From Dyella kyungheensis (lineage in GTDB: Bacteria; Pseudomonadota; Gammaproteobacteria; Xanthomonadales; Rhodanobacteraceae), in NCBI RefSeq assembly GCF_016905005.1, contig NZ_JADIKC010000004.1:1-64000 (forward strand): 64,000 nucleotides of DNA, read 5' to 3'. Every line of letters starts with the position of its first letter. Position 1 is the stretch's first letter. Of this stretch, positions 53,335 to 64,000 are shown one piece after another. Made by a program: the position numbers and the translations under genes. The notes under the pieces were generated by a model that was given only the letters and a program-made list of their open reading frames with translations, did no database searches and was not told the origin of the DNA.

Positions 53335-55044
53335 ATGTCCCAAACCGTACTCACCGATACCTTTTTCACCAATTTCGACCTCCATCCGCTGCTCCAGCAA
53401 GGCCTCGACGAAGCGGGCTTCACCCGCTGCACGCCGATCCAGGCGTTGACCTTGCCGGTCGCGCTGGCCGGACGCGACGTCGCCGGCCAGGCACAGACGG
53501 GCACGGGCAAGACCTGCGCGTTCCTGGTGGCGATGATGAATCGCCTGCTGACCACGCCGGCCGTGGCCGAGCGCAAGGACAGCGATCCGCGCGCCCTGGT
53601 CATTGCGCCCACCCGCGAGCTGGCCATCCAGATCGAAAAGGACGCCAAGTCCGTCGGCCGCTACACCGGCCTGCGCACGGCGCTCATCTACGGCGGCGTC
53701 GATTACGACAAGCAGCGCCAACAGCTCAAGGATGGCTGCGACATCATCATCGCCACGCCGGGCCGCCTGCTGGACTACTTCAAGCAGCACGTGTTCAGCC
53801 TCGACGCCGTCGAAGTGATGGTGATCGACGAAGCCGACCGCATGTTCGACCTCGGCTTCATCAAGGACGTGCGCTTCATCTTCCGCCGCCTGCCGGCGCG
53901 CGAGCAGCGCCAGGTGCTGCTGTTCTCCGCCACGCTCAGCCATCGCGTGCTGGAGCTGGCCTACGAGCACATGCACAACGCCGAAAAGCTGGAAGTGGAG
54001 ACGGAAAACGTCACCGCCGACCGCGTGCGCCAGCTGGTCTACTTCCCCGCCAAGGAAGAGAAGATGCCGCTGCTGCTCAACCTGCTCGAGCGCACCAAGG
54101 CCGAGCGCAGCATCATCTTCGTCAACACCAAGGCCGCCGCCGAGAAGATCACCGATCGCCTCAAGCGTTACGGCTACCGCGTGGGCGCGCTGTCGGGTGA
54201 TGTGCCCCAGCTCAAGCGCCAGAAGCTGCTGCAGCGTTTCCAGGAAGGCCAGCTCGACATCCTGGTGTGCACCGACGTGGCCGCGCGCGGCCTGCACATC
54301 CCGGCCGTCAGCCACGTCTTCAACTACGACCTGCCGCAGGATGCGGAAGATTACGTGCACCGCATCGGCCGCACCGCGCGCCTGGGTGCCGAGGGCGATG
54401 CGATCAGCTTCGCCTGCGACCTCTACGCGATGAGCCTGCCCGATATCGAGACCTATATCGGCCAGCGCATCCCGGTGGCGAACATCGAAGCCGAGCTGCT
54501 GGTGATGCCCAAGCCGCGCGAGCAGGATGCCCAGTACATGGCGGAAGTCGCCGCCGACAGCGCCGCGTTCGGCGACAAGGTCGAACAGCGCGAGAAGGAC
54601 GGTTCGCCCCGCAAGGGTTCGCGCAGCGGCGGTGGCCGTGGCGGCGATCGCCCGCGTGGCGACAAGCCGCGTGAGCCGAGGAAGCCGCGGGTCGAGGCGC
54701 CGGTGGCCGAAGCCGTGGTGCAGAAGGACGCCGCTCCGGCTGCGGCCCAGGCCGAAACGGGCGAGGCTGCCGAGCGCAAGCGTCGTCGCCGTCGTGGCGG
54801 TCGCAACCGTCGTCGCGAAGGTGATGTCGCCGTCGCCGAGGGCACGGCCAACACGGCCGCCGAAGGCACGCGCGCACCGCGTGGCGAGCGTCGTCCGCCG
54901 CGTGAGCGCAGCAATGGCGAGAGCGCCCACTCGCGTCCGTCGCGCCACGTCGCCATCACCCCGAGCAAGTCGGGCGATGCGCTGGAAGCGCCGAAGAGGG
55001 TCGGCTTCTTCCGTCGACTGAGCCGTTTGTTCACCGGTCGCTGA
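53335..55044 (+). CDS. rhlB: ATP-dependent RNA helicase RhlB (DEAD-box)
   Basis: RhlB unwinds structured RNA for the degradosome. The 569-residue protein begins like E. coli RhlB ([20 protein letters not shown]). Motifs: Q motif ([15 protein letters not shown]), I (AQTGTGKT), Ia (PTRELA), II ([10 protein letters not shown]), III (FSATLSH), IV-VI ([31 protein letters not shown]). The C-terminal about 150 residues are a disordered basic tail rich in [13 protein letters not shown] and Ala/Glu/Pro segments, longer than in E. coli (421). A neighbouring ATG at 53329 would add only two residues. Confidence 0.94.
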   Translation: MSQTVLTDTFFTNFDLHPLLQQGLDEAGFTRCTPIQALTLPVALAGRDVAGQAQTGTGKTCAFLVAMMNRLLTTPAVAERKDSDPRALVIAPTRELAIQIEKDAKSVGRYTGLRTALIYGGVDYDKQRQQLKDGCDIIIATPGRLLDYFKQHVFSLDAVEVMVIDEADRMFDLGFIKDVRFIFRRLPAREQRQVLLFSATLSHRVLELAYEHMHNAEKLEVETENVTADRVRQLVYFPAKEEKMPLLLNLLERTKAERSIIFVNTKAAAEKITDRLKRYGYRVGALSGDVPQLKRQKLLQRFQEGQLDILVCTDVAARGLHIPAVSHVFNYDLPQDAEDYVHRIGRTARLGAEGDAISFACDLYAMSLPDIETYIGQRIPVANIEAELLVMPKPREQDAQYMAEVAADSAAFGDKVEQREKDGSPRKGSRSGGGRGGDRPRGDKPREPRKPRVEAPVAEAVVQKDAAPAAAQAETGEAAERKRRRRRGGRNRRREGDVAVAEGTANTAAEGTRAPRGERRPPRERSNGESAHSRPSRHVAITPSKSGDALEAPKRVGFFRRLSRLFTGR

Positions 55045-55162
55045 GCATCTCGTTTGCCTAAGGCTGTCGCGGGCTGAACCCGCGGCAGCACGGCTGCGCA
55101 AAAGCACTGACCTTCACGCGCGCATCCCTTATCCTTCGTCCATTCAGGATCGGGGACACGCG

Positions 55163-55840
55163 GTGATCCGCTTCGACCAAGTCAGCAAACGCTATGAAGG
55201 CGGCCACGAGGCCCTGTCGCAACTTTCCTTTGAAGTGGCGACCGGCGAGATGGCCTTCGTGACCGGCCACTCGGGCGCCGGCAAAAGCACCTTGCTCAAA
55301 TTGCTCGGCCTGATCGAGCGGCCCTCGCACGGCATCGTCACCCTCGACGGGCAGAACCTGGCCAAGATCGGCCGCGCAGGCATTCCCAAGTTGCGCCGCC
55401 GCCTGGGCATGGTGTTCCAGGATCACCGCCTGCTGATGGATCGCACCATCTTCGCCAATGTCGAGCTGCCGCTGATGATCGGCGGCATGGCGCCTGCCGA
55501 ACGCAGCAAGCGCGTCCGCGCCGCGCTGGAAAAGGTGGGCCTGCTTTCCTACGAACGCCAACTGCCGGCCACGCTTTCGGCGGGCGAGCAGCAGCGCGTG
55601 GGCATCGCCCGCGCCATCGTGGCCAAACCCACGCTGCTGATCGCGGACGAACCCACCGGCAATCTCGACCCCACGCTGGCGGTGGAAATCATGGGCTTGT
55701 TCGCCGAATTCCAGAGCGTGGGCACCACCGTGCTGATCGCCAGCCACGACCTGCCGCTGATCAAGCGCATGAAGAAGCGCGTGATCGTGCTCGATCACGG
55801 TCGCCTGGTAGCCGACGTGGCCGCACAGGAGGTGCTATGA
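55163..55840 (+). CDS. ftsE: Cell-division ATP-binding protein FtsE
   Basis: FtsE is the ATPase of the FtsEX complex, which activates septal wall hydrolases through EnvC-type partners. The 225-residue protein has Walker A GHSGAGKST, signature LSAGEQQR and Walker B LLIADEPTGNLD, typical of FtsE/LolD/MacB. The start is GTG at 55163 after GATCGGGG. It overlaps ftsX by four bases. Confidence 0.95.
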   Translation: MIRFDQVSKRYEGGHEALSQLSFEVATGEMAFVTGHSGAGKSTLLKLLGLIERPSHGIVTLDGQNLAKIGRAGIPKLRRRLGMVFQDHRLLMDRTIFANVELPLMIGGMAPAERSKRVRAALEKVGLLSYERQLPATLSAGEQQRVGIARAIVAKPTLLIADEPTGNLDPTLAVEIMGLFAEFQSVGTTVLIASHDLPLIKRMKKRVIVLDHGRLVADVAAQEVL

Positions 55841-56838
55841 GCAACCAGTTTGAATTTCCCCAGAAAGAATTTCCCATGGAAAGCCCGCTGACCTCCGACC
55901 AGTCGCGCGGCATCCGCAGCAAGCCGCGGCCGGTGGCCAGCTGGCGCGAGCATCACGGCTGGAGCGCGGCCGCGAGCCTGCGCCGGCTGATGTCGCGTCC
56001 GGTGGGCACCTTGCTCACGGTCGCGGTGATGGCCATTGCGCTGGCCCTGCCGCTCACCTTCTACCTGCTGCTGGGCAACCTGCAGAAAATGGGCGATGCG
56101 CTGGGCCAGAACCAGACCATCAGCCTGTTCCTGCAGCCGGGACAGAGCGTGTCGTCGGCGGACATGCTGGCCAAGAAGCTGCGCGAGCGCGGCGAAGTGG
56201 CCGGCGTCAAGGTGAAGTCGCCCGACCAGGGCATGGACGAACTGGCCAAGATGCAGGGCTTTTCCGGCGCCTTGCACACGCTGGACGTGAACCCGCTGCC
56301 GTTCGTGCTGGAAGTGCAGCCGAAGGCGGATGTGAGCGCGGACAGCGTGGACAAGCTGGTGACCGAGATGCGCGGCATGTCGGGCGTGGATCAGGTGCAG
56401 GACGGCGGCACCTGGCGCCAGCGCCTGGAAGCCTTGCTCGGCGTGGGGCAGCGCGTGGTGCTGATCCTTGCTGCGCTGCTGGCGGTGGCGGTGTTGCTGG
56501 TGGTGGGCAATACGGTGCGCGTGGACATCGCCAGCCGGCACGAGGAAATCGGCGTGCTGATGCTGGTGGGTGCGAGCCGTGCGTTCGTGCGCCGCCCCTA
56601 TCTGTATGCGGGCATCTGGTACGGGCTGTTTGCCGGCGTGCTCGCGGTGGGTTTCGCCGTGCTGGTGGAGTGGTCGCTGGCCGAGCCGGTGCAGCGCCTG
56701 GGGCAGGTCTATGCCGGCAAGCTGGCGATCGATGTGCTGCCGGTATGGTTGCTGGCTGCCGTGCCGGTAGCCGCCGCCTTGCTGGGCTGGCTGGGTGCGC
56801 GTCTGGTCAGCGCGTGGCAATTGCGCAAGGCCGCATGA
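55837..56838 (+). CDS. ftsX: Cell-division permease-like protein FtsX
   Basis: FtsX is the four-helix membrane partner of FtsE. The 333-residue protein has helix 1 near 60-85 (VGTLLTVAVMAIALALPLTF), a periplasmic domain with NQTISLFLQPGQSVSSADML, and three C-terminal helices (VVLILAALLAVAVLLVVGN; GIWYGLFAGVLAVGFAVLVE; LPVWLLAAVPVAAALLGWLG). RHEEIGVLMLVGAS is the usual cytoplasmic coupling segment. Translationally coupled to ftsE. Confidence 0.95.
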   Translation: MSNQFEFPQKEFPMESPLTSDQSRGIRSKPRPVASWREHHGWSAAASLRRLMSRPVGTLLTVAVMAIALALPLTFYLLLGNLQKMGDALGQNQTISLFLQPGQSVSSADMLAKKLRERGEVAGVKVKSPDQGMDELAKMQGFSGALHTLDVNPLPFVLEVQPKADVSADSVDKLVTEMRGMSGVDQVQDGGTWRQRLEALLGVGQRVVLILAALLAVAVLLVVGNTVRVDIASRHEEIGVLMLVGASRAFVRRPYLYAGIWYGLFAGVLAVGFAVLVEWSLAEPVQRLGQVYAGKLAIDVLPVWLLAAVPVAAALLGWLGARLVSAWQLRKAA

Positions 56839-56975
56839 AGCGTGCGCCGGCTCACGCCCGCGGCAACGTTGTCATGCAAGTTTGGTGGGGATGGGGCAGC
56901 ATGCCTGCTCGGGATGACCGGGTGCTCGGAGGAAGCACCGGCATGACGCGCTGGCCACGACGTGGGTGATTGGGG

Positions 56976-57818
56976 ATGAGTGGAAGTTTCAGCAGTCGAG
57001 TGGTGGGAACGGCGCCGAGGGTGCTGGTGGTGGATGGCTCCAAGGTGGTGCGCCAACTGATCGCCCGTGTGCTGAAGGCCGAGCTGCCCGATAGCGACGT
57101 GGTGGGCGCCGGCAGTGGCGCGGAAGCCAAGGAGCTGCTGGATGGCGCCGCCTTCGACTTCATCACCATTTCGCTGCGCCTGCCCGACATGGACGGGCTG
57201 GAACTCGCCCGCCATGTGCGCGAATCCGCGGCCCAGGCCTATGTGCCCATCGTGGTGGTGTCCGGCGACGTGGACGATCGCCTGCACAACCGCACGCTGG
57301 GCGAACACGTCACCGATTACTTCGACAAGTCGCTGGGTTTCCAGGCGCTGGCGGAATTCATTCGCGGCTACGTGAAGCCCAGCGATTCGGCCGAGGGCGA
57401 AGTGCTGTACGTGGAAGACAGCCGCGTGGTCGCGCTGGCCACCCGCCGCATCCTGGAAAAGCACGGCCTCACCGTCTATCACGTGGTGAGCGTGGAAGAC
57501 GCGCTGGTTCTGCTCGACAAGGCCAAGGACGAGGGCAAGGTGGGCGCCGACATCGTGCTGACCGACGTCAGCCTGAAGGGCGAACTCACCGGCGGCGACC
57601 TGCTCGAACGCATCCGCCGCGAATACCTCTACGGCAAGGGCAGGCTGCCCGTGCTGGTGATGACGGGCGATGAGAATCCGGCCAACCAGGCCGCGCTGCT
57701 GCGCGCCGGCGCCAACGATCTGGTTGAAAAGCCGTTCGAGGAAAAATTGCTGATGACCAAGCTGCTGTTCCAGCTGCGCGTGTCCCGGCACCTGCGCGAG
57801 CGGGGCGAGGCGGCGTGA
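56976..57818 (+). CDS. Response regulator with two receiver domains, the first degenerate
   Basis: A 280-residue cytoplasmic protein made of two receiver (REC) domains and no output domain. REC2 (about 140-270) is complete: acidic pair in VLYVEDSR, phosphoacceptor D197 in LTDVSLKG, Thr in VMTGDE and Lys in VEKPFEE. REC1 (about 14-130) has VLVVDGSK and, where the acceptor Asp should be, Ser (S66 in [13 protein letters not shown]), so it probably cannot be phosphorylated there. Such pairs act as phosphate sinks, adaptors or chemotaxis-type regulators. I chose the ATG at 56976; a TTG at 56970 would add two residues. It overlaps ung by four bases. Confidence 0.88.
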   Translation: MSGSFSSRVVGTAPRVLVVDGSKVVRQLIARVLKAELPDSDVVGAGSGAEAKELLDGAAFDFITISLRLPDMDGLELARHVRESAAQAYVPIVVVSGDVDDRLHNRTLGEHVTDYFDKSLGFQALAEFIRGYVKPSDSAEGEVLYVEDSRVVALATRRILEKHGLTVYHVVSVEDALVLLDKAKDEGKVGADIVLTDVSLKGELTGGDLLERIRREYLYGKGRLPVLVMTGDENPANQAALLRAGANDLVEKPFEEKLLMTKLLFQLRVSRHLRERGEAA

Positions 57819-58516
57819 CCGATCACCCGGTAAAGCTCGAGCCGTCCTGGAAGGACCGCATCGGCGAGTATCTGGCGCGGCCGGACATGCGCGCGCTGTC
57901 CGATTTCCTGCGAAGCGAAAAGCAGGCCGGCAAGGTGATCTATCCGCCCGGCCCCGAGATCTTCGCCGCTTTCGACCACACGCCGTTCGACGCCGTGCGG
58001 GTGGTGATCCTGGGACAGGACCCGTACCACGGCCCGAACCAGGCGCATGGACTCTGCTTCTCCGTGCGGCCGGGCGTGGCCACGCCACCGTCGCTGCAGA
58101 ATATCTTCAAGGAAATCCAGCGCGACCTGGCTCTCCGGGCGCCGGACCACGGCTGCCTCACCCCCTGGGCCGACCGCGGCGTGCTGCTGCTCAATGCCAC
58201 GCTCACCGTGCAGCAGGGCATGGCCGGTGCGCACCAGGGCAAGGGCTGGGAAGGCTTTACCGATGCGGCCATCGATGCCCTCAACCGCGAGCGGGAAGGC
58301 CTGGTCTTCATGCTGTGGGGCTCGTATGCGCAGAAGAAGGGCCAGCTGATCGACGGCCGGCGGCATTGCGTTTTGCGCTCGGTGCACCCATCTCCTTTAT
58401 CAGCGCACCGCGGCTTCATCGGCTGCGGGCACTTCTCGGCGGCCAACCAGTACCTGGAAAGCCGCGGCGAGCCGCCCATCGACTGGTCATTGCCGATGCG
58501 CTCGGAACTGGCCTGA
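57815..58516 (+). CDS. ung: Uracil-DNA glycosylase
   Basis: Ung removes uracil from DNA. The 233-residue length is typical. The catalytic motif [18 protein letters not shown] holds the activating Asp, and the C-terminal [18 protein letters not shown] holds the catalytic His and the DNA-intercalating Leu. The GTG start overlaps the response-regulator stop (GTGA), so the two are coupled. Confidence 0.96.
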   Translation: MTDHPVKLEPSWKDRIGEYLARPDMRALSDFLRSEKQAGKVIYPPGPEIFAAFDHTPFDAVRVVILGQDPYHGPNQAHGLCFSVRPGVATPPSLQNIFKEIQRDLALRAPDHGCLTPWADRGVLLLNATLTVQQGMAGAHQGKGWEGFTDAAIDALNREREGLVFMLWGSYAQKKGQLIDGRRHCVLRSVHPSPLSAHRGFIGCGHFSAANQYLESRGEPPIDWSLPMRSELA

Positions 58517-58580
58517 AACGGGCCTTTCACGGCTGCTGAACCGCCGAAAACGCATAGTGGACCCTCCCCGAGGCCCCTGC

Positions 58581-58609
58581 TGGACAGGTGTCTCAAATTC
58601 CTGTACTAT
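58581..58609 (+). promoter_or_regulatory. Sigma-70 promoter of rpoH
   Basis: TGGACA (58581-58586) and TACTAT (58604-58609) are exactly 17 bases apart, with 5/6 and 4/6 consensus matches. Transcription would start near 58616, about 85 bases before the rpoH ATG, so the CIRCE element falls in the transcribed leader. Confidence 0.7.
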
Positions 58610-58620
58610 TCGGTACATCA

Positions 58621-58646
58621 AAGGTCCCGGAACCTTTCGGGGCCTT
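58621..58646 (+). promoter_or_regulatory. Hairpin in the rpoH leader
   Basis: AAGGTCCCG (58621-58629) can pair with CGGGGCCTT (58638-58646) with one G-U pair and an 8-base loop. It stands just before the CIRCE element in the 5' untranslated region and may tune stability or translation. Confidence 0.5.
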
Positions 58647-58672
58647 TAGCACTCGTAACACGTGAGTGCTAA
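58646..58672 (+). promoter_or_regulatory. CIRCE operator (HrcA site) in the rpoH leader
   Basis: TTAGCACTC (58646-58654), nine bases, GAGTGCTAA (58664-58672): both arms match the CIRCE consensus exactly, with the exact N9 spacing. CIRCE is bound by the heat-labile repressor HrcA, usually before groESL or dnaK operons. Here it sits 28 bases before the rpoH start and downstream of the promoter, so HrcA should block rpoH transcription until heat shock. Confidence 0.93.
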
Positions 58673-58700
58673 GCTGATTCCCTCACAGGAGGTTCCGTCC

Positions 58701-59558
<858 letters not shown>

Positions 59559-59583
59559 TCTTCGCTGTAGGCGTAAGATGACC

Positions 59584-59608
59584 AACGGCCCCTCCAGGGG
59601 CCGTTTGG
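59584..59608 (+). terminator. Terminator after rpoH
   Basis: AACGGCCCCT (59584-59593) pairs with AGGGGCCGTT (59596-59605), followed by TGG and a GCTTTG tail. The stem is strong, the T-run weak. Confidence 0.75.
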
Positions 59609-59667
59609 CTTTGCAGGTCATGGCTGACCCGCTTTCCTTCCCAGGACTCTTGTTAGTCAGTGCTCCC

Positions 59668-60362
59668 ATGCCCCGAGTGTTGGTCATCGAAGACGACGAA
59701 ACGACGGCACGCGAAATCATCGCGGAGCTGAGCGTGCACGGCATGCTGGCCGAGTGGGTGGCCAACGGCCGCGACGGGCTGGCGCAGGCGCTGCAGGGCG
59801 ATTACGACCTGATCACGCTCGATCGGATGCTGCCCGGCATGGACGGCATCGACGTGGTGGCCGAGTTGCGCCGCGCCGGCAGCGATGCGCCGGTGCTGAT
59901 GATCAGCGCCCTGAGCGACGTGGACGAACGCGTGCGCGGCCTGCGTGCCGGCGGCGACGATTACCTCACCAAGCCCTTTGCGCCCGACGAGATGTCGGCG
60001 CGCGCGGAAGTGCTGTTGCGCCGTCGCCAGCCGCAATCCGTGCAGCGCTTGCGTGTGGCCGATCTCGAACTGGACCTGGTCAGCCACGTGGCCTATCGCG
60101 GCGGCCAGCCGCTTACCTTGCTGCCCACCGAATACCGCCTGCTCGAATTCCTGATGCGCAATTCGGGGCAGGTGCTCACCCGCACGATGATCTTCGAGAC
60201 GGTGTGGGGCTTCCACTTCGACCCCGGCACCAACGTGATCGACGTGCATATCGCGCGGCTGCGGCGAAAGATCGACGGCACCGGCCAGCCCGCGTTGATT
60301 CATACCGTGCGCGGCACCGGCTACATGCTCTCGGCCGCCAATGAAACTGCTCCGGTGGTGTC

Positions 60363-60366
<4 letters not shown>
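59668..60366 (+). CDS. OmpR-family response regulator
   Basis: A 232-residue regulator with a receiver domain (acidic pair in VLVIEDDE, phosphoacceptor D52 in ITLDRMLPGMDG, Lys in LTKPFAPDE) and a winged-helix DNA-binding domain (LLPTEYRLLEFLMRNSGQVL, NVIDVHIARLRRKID, HTVRGTGYML). I chose the ATG at 59668 directly before the first receiver strand; longer in-frame starts run through the rpoH terminator. It overlaps the sensor kinase gene by four bases. Confidence 0.94.
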
Positions 60367-61796
<1,430 letters not shown>

Positions 61797-61809
61797 GGCA
61801 GGCGGCGCG

Positions 61810-61827
61810 GATGAAGAATTCTTCATC
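61810..61827. promoter_or_regulatory. Palindrome with ATGAA-N6-TTCAT (copy 1)
   Basis: GATGAAGAATTCTTCATC is an 18-base perfect palindrome just after the kinase stop. Its core ATGAA-N6-TTCAT recurs at 62065-62080 upstream of the RND gene, which suggests a shared operator. Confidence 0.5.
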
Positions 61828-61868
61828 TGCTCGCTGACCCGCGCACTTTCCGCACCGCTTGTTTCCCC

Positions 61869-62002
61869 CACCGTCATTCCGGCGCAGGCCGGAATCCAGT
61901 TGCGTCGGTAGTTGGCTTTTGCCACAGGGCAGCCTGCGTGGGGCGGTTCGCGATGACCCATTGCACCGCAACTGGATTCCGGCCTGCGCCGGAATGACGG
62001 TG
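61869..62002. repeat. Inverted pair of family B repeats (36-bp perfect arms)
   Basis: The arms 61869-61904 and 61967-62002 are exact inverted copies, each holding the 29-base unit CGTCATTCCGGCGCAGGCCG plus GAATCCAGT that also occurs at 28267. The 62 bases between do not look coding. It sits in the 363-base gap between the kinase and the RND gene and resembles a small non-autonomous element. Confidence 0.88.
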
Positions 62003-62063
62003 AGGGGATGGGGGACGGTGAGAGGGTAGGCGGCGTTGCGCGCGGGCCGGCGGACTAAAGCAA

Positions 62064-62081
62064 CATGAAATTATCTTCATG
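62064..62081. promoter_or_regulatory. Dyad with ATGAA-N6-TTCAT (copy 2), candidate operator of the RND gene
   Basis: CATGAA (62064-62069), six bases (ATTATC), TTCATG (62076-62081). It lies about 79 bases before the RND start, a suitable place for a regulator, and shares its half-sites and spacing with the palindrome at 61810. Confidence 0.5.
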
Positions 62082-62159
62082 CCTCAGCCCCTATTGGTCG
62101 CATCGGGCTCATGAGAAAATTCGCTGCGACGCATCATTTCGCGCACGGAAATCCCCCGC

Positions 62160-64000
62160 ATGCTTGGCATCGTCCGGATCGCGCTCACGCGGCCCTACAC
62201 GTTTATTGTTTTCGCGCTGACCATTCTCATCTTTGGTGTGATGGCGGCGGCGCGCACGCCCACTGACATCTTTCCGGAGATCAACATCCCGGTGATTGCC
62301 GTGTCCTGGCAGTTCACCGGCATGACGCCCGACCAGATGTCCGGCCGCATGAACACGCCGTTCGAACGCGTGCTCACCACGACCGTCAACGACATCGAGC
62401 ACATCGAGTCGGAGTCGATCAATGGCATGGGCATCACCAAGATCTTCTTCCAGCCGGGCGTGAACATCGCCACGGCGAATGCACAGGTCACCGCGATTGC
62501 GCAGACGATCCTGAAGCAGATGCCCGCCGGTGCCACGCCGCCGCTGATCGTCAACTACAACGCGTCCACCGTGCCGATCCTGCAGGTGGCGCTGTCGGGC
62601 AAGGGCTTGTCCGAGCAGCAGCTGGGCGACCTTGGCTTGAACCAGTTGCGTCCGCAGCTGGTGACGGTGCCGGGCGCGGCGATTCCCTATCCTTTCGGCG
62701 GCAAGACGCGCCAGGTGCAGCTGGACGTGGATCCGGCCGCACTGCAGGCGCGCGGCCTGTCCACCCAGGATGTGGCGAACGCGCTGGCCAACCAGCAGCA
62801 GATCAGCCCGATCGGCACGCAGAAGATCGGCAAGTACGAATACGTGATGGAGCTGAACAACGCGGCCACCCACGTGGACGAACTGGAAGATCTGCCGGTC
62901 AAGATGGTCAACGGCACCACGATCTATGTGCGCGACGTGGCCCATGTGCGCGACGGCAATCCGCCGCAGACCAATATCGTGCATGTGGATGGCGTGCGTT
63001 CCACGCTGTTGTCGATCCTGAAGAACGGTTCCACTTCCACGCTCACCATCGTGGCGGGCGCGCGACAGAAGCTCGCGGAGATGAAGGATTCGCTGCCGGA
63101 CAACCTGACGGCGACGCCGATCGGCGACCAGTCGGTGTTCGTGCGTGCGTCGATCGACGGCGTGGTGCGCGAAGGCATCATCGCCGCGGCGCTGACCAGC
63201 TTGATGATCCTGTTGTTCCTGGGCAGCTGGCGCTCGACGCTGATCATCACCACCTCGATTCCGCTGGCGGTGCTGGGCTCGGTGTTCACGCTGTCGGCCA
63301 TCGGCCAGACGCTCAACATCATGACGCTGGGCGGCCTGGCGCTGGCGGTGGGCATCCTGGTGGACGAAGCCACGGTGACCATCGAGAACATCAACTGGCA
63401 CCTGGAGCAGGGCAAGGACGTCATCACCGCGATCGTCGACGGTTCGGCGCAGATCATCGTGCCGGCGTTCGTCTCGCTGTGCTGCATCTGCATCGTGTTC
63501 GTGCCGATGTTCTTCCTGCCCGGCGTAGCACGCTACCTGTTCGTGCCGATGGCGGAGGCGGTGATCTTCGCGATGATCTTCTCCTTCATCCTGTCGCGTA
63601 CGCTCGTGCTGACCATGGCGAAGTACCTGTTGCAGGCGCATCCGGCAACGGTGGACGAGCACGGCCAGCACATCGAGCAGCCGGCGCCGAAGACGATGCT
63701 GGGCCGTTTCCAGCAGGGCTTCGTCAATCGCTTCGAGACTTTCCGCGCAGGCTACAGCGGCGTGCTGAGTCTCGCGTTGGAGAACCGCAAGATCTTCGTG
63801 GTGGGCTTCCTCGCCTTCGTACTGTTGTCGTTCGCGCTGTTGCCGGGCCTCGGCAGCAACTTCTTCCCGGATGTGGACGGCGGCCAGATCCTGGTGCACG
63901 CCCGCGTGCCGGTGGGTACGCGCGTGGAGACCACGGCGGCGGAGTTCGCGGACATCCAGAAGGCCATTCGCCAGGTGATTCCGCCGGAGGAGCTCGAAGC
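62160..64000 (+). CDS. RND-family efflux permease, 5' part (runs off the window)
   Basis: The frame is open from the ATG at 62160 to the window end (613 codons of a protein usually about 1030-1080). It is an inner-membrane RND pump (AcrB/MexF/CzcA fold) driven by protons. Helix 1 (TFIVFALTILIFGVMAAART) is followed by the porter domain (PGVNIATANAQVTAIAQTIL) and helices 2-6, with the helix 4 charge motif as VGILVDEATVTIENI: the usual two Asp are Asp-Glu, as in a subgroup of proteobacterial pumps. There is no membrane-fusion gene before it; it may follow. Substrate unknown. Confidence 0.92.
   Translation, partial: MLGIVRIALTRPYTFIVFALTILIFGVMAAARTPTDIFPEINIPVIAVSWQFTGMTPDQMSGRMNTPFERVLTTTVNDIEHIESESINGMGITKIFFQPGVNIATANAQVTAIAQTILKQMPAGATPPLIVNYNASTVPILQVALSGKGLSEQQLGDLGLNQLRPQLVTVPGAAIPYPFGGKTRQVQLDVDPAALQARGLSTQDVANALANQQQISPIGTQKIGKYEYVMELNNAATHVDELEDLPVKMVNGTTIYVRDVAHVRDGNPPQTNIVHVDGVRSTLLSILKNGSTSTLTIVAGARQKLAEMKDSLPDNLTATPIGDQSVFVRASIDGVVREGIIAAALTSLMILLFLGSWRSTLIITTSIPLAVLGSVFTLSAIGQTLNIMTLGGLALAVGILVDEATVTIENINWHLEQGKDVITAIVDGSAQIIVPAFVSLCCICIVFVPMFFLPGVARYLFVPMAEAVIFAMIFSFILSRTLVLTMAKYLLQAHPATVDEHGQHIEQPAPKTMLGRFQQGFVNRFETFRAGYSGVLSLALENRKIFVVGFLAFVLLSFALLPGLGSNFFPDVDGGQILVHARVPVGTRVETTAAEFADIQKAIRQVIPPEELE

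Noticed and set aside
58662-58700. Earlier rpoH start at 58662
   Set aside because: This ATG-equivalent lies within the CIRCE element and lacks a Shine-Dalgarno; the ATG at 58701 has a perfect AGGAGG.

Overview
The window is about 64 kb of a GC-rich gammaproteobacterial chromosome. Gene order and protein character point to the Xanthomonadales, most likely the Rhodanobacteraceae (Dyella, Luteibacter or Rhodanobacter type). The main reasons are a split class II ribonucleotide reductase, a mre-mrd-rlpA-dac-ybeD-lipBA cluster, a Rho protein with a very long N-terminal extension, and many short REP-like palindromes. The genus is an inference; no database was searched.

Layout. Bases 1-126 are the 3' end of a 5S rRNA and its terminator, so an rRNA operon lies to the left. 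A YqhA-type membrane protein, glpK and a PfkB-family kinase follow. From 3.8 to 17.3 kb there is a co-directional envelope and lipoate block: mreB-mreC-mreD-mrdA-mrdB(rodA)-mltB-rlpA-dac-ybeD-lipB-lipA-prc. It carries the elongation machinery, wall trimming enzymes, lipoyl cofactor synthesis and a periplasmic tail-specific protease. From 17.5 to 25 kb, on the minus strand, are an M1 and an M17 aminopeptidase, a HAD phosphatase, a PstS-like protein with a LysM tail, and a Do-type periplasmic protease. From 25.1 to 29.2 kb is nrdJa / histone H1-like / nrdJb.

From 29.2 to about 42 kb the region is accessory. It begins with an AT-richer insert that encodes a single-chain AAA ATPase plus DUF4435/TOPRIM-like protein, resembling a fused PARIS anti-phage protein, followed by a small membrane protein. 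Degenerate REP-like palindromes sit on both sides. Then come an epoxide-hydrolase-like enzyme, a cluster of small orphan genes (an unpaired HigA-like antitoxin and a gene family with one intact and two decayed copies), an AAC(3)-type acetyltransferase, a TMEM175-type channel and a membrane-anchored Mrr-like nuclease. From 42 to 50.5 kb are a TetR/GST pair, YCII, PH-domain, RsgA, nuclease/phosphatase, GFA, chemoreceptor and OmpA-like genes.

The right end is core: rho, trxA, rhlB, ftsE-ftsX, a two-receiver response regulator, ung, rpoH, an OmpR-type two-component pair and the first two thirds of an RND efflux pump that runs off the window.

Regulatory points: rpoH has a sigma-70 promoter and a perfect CIRCE operator in its leader, so HrcA probably controls it. 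nrdJa has a NrdR-box-like palindrome. The TetR/GST gap has a dyad operator. rsgA is preceded by a 14-codon leader ORF with a perfect Shine-Dalgarno. Two ATGAA-N6-TTCAT dyads lie between the two-component genes and the RND pump.

The best candidates for an under-described system are the fused ATPase-TOPRIM protein with its membrane neighbour (29.3-32.1 kb), the H1-like gene inside the split nrdJ locus, and the CIRCE-controlled rpoH.
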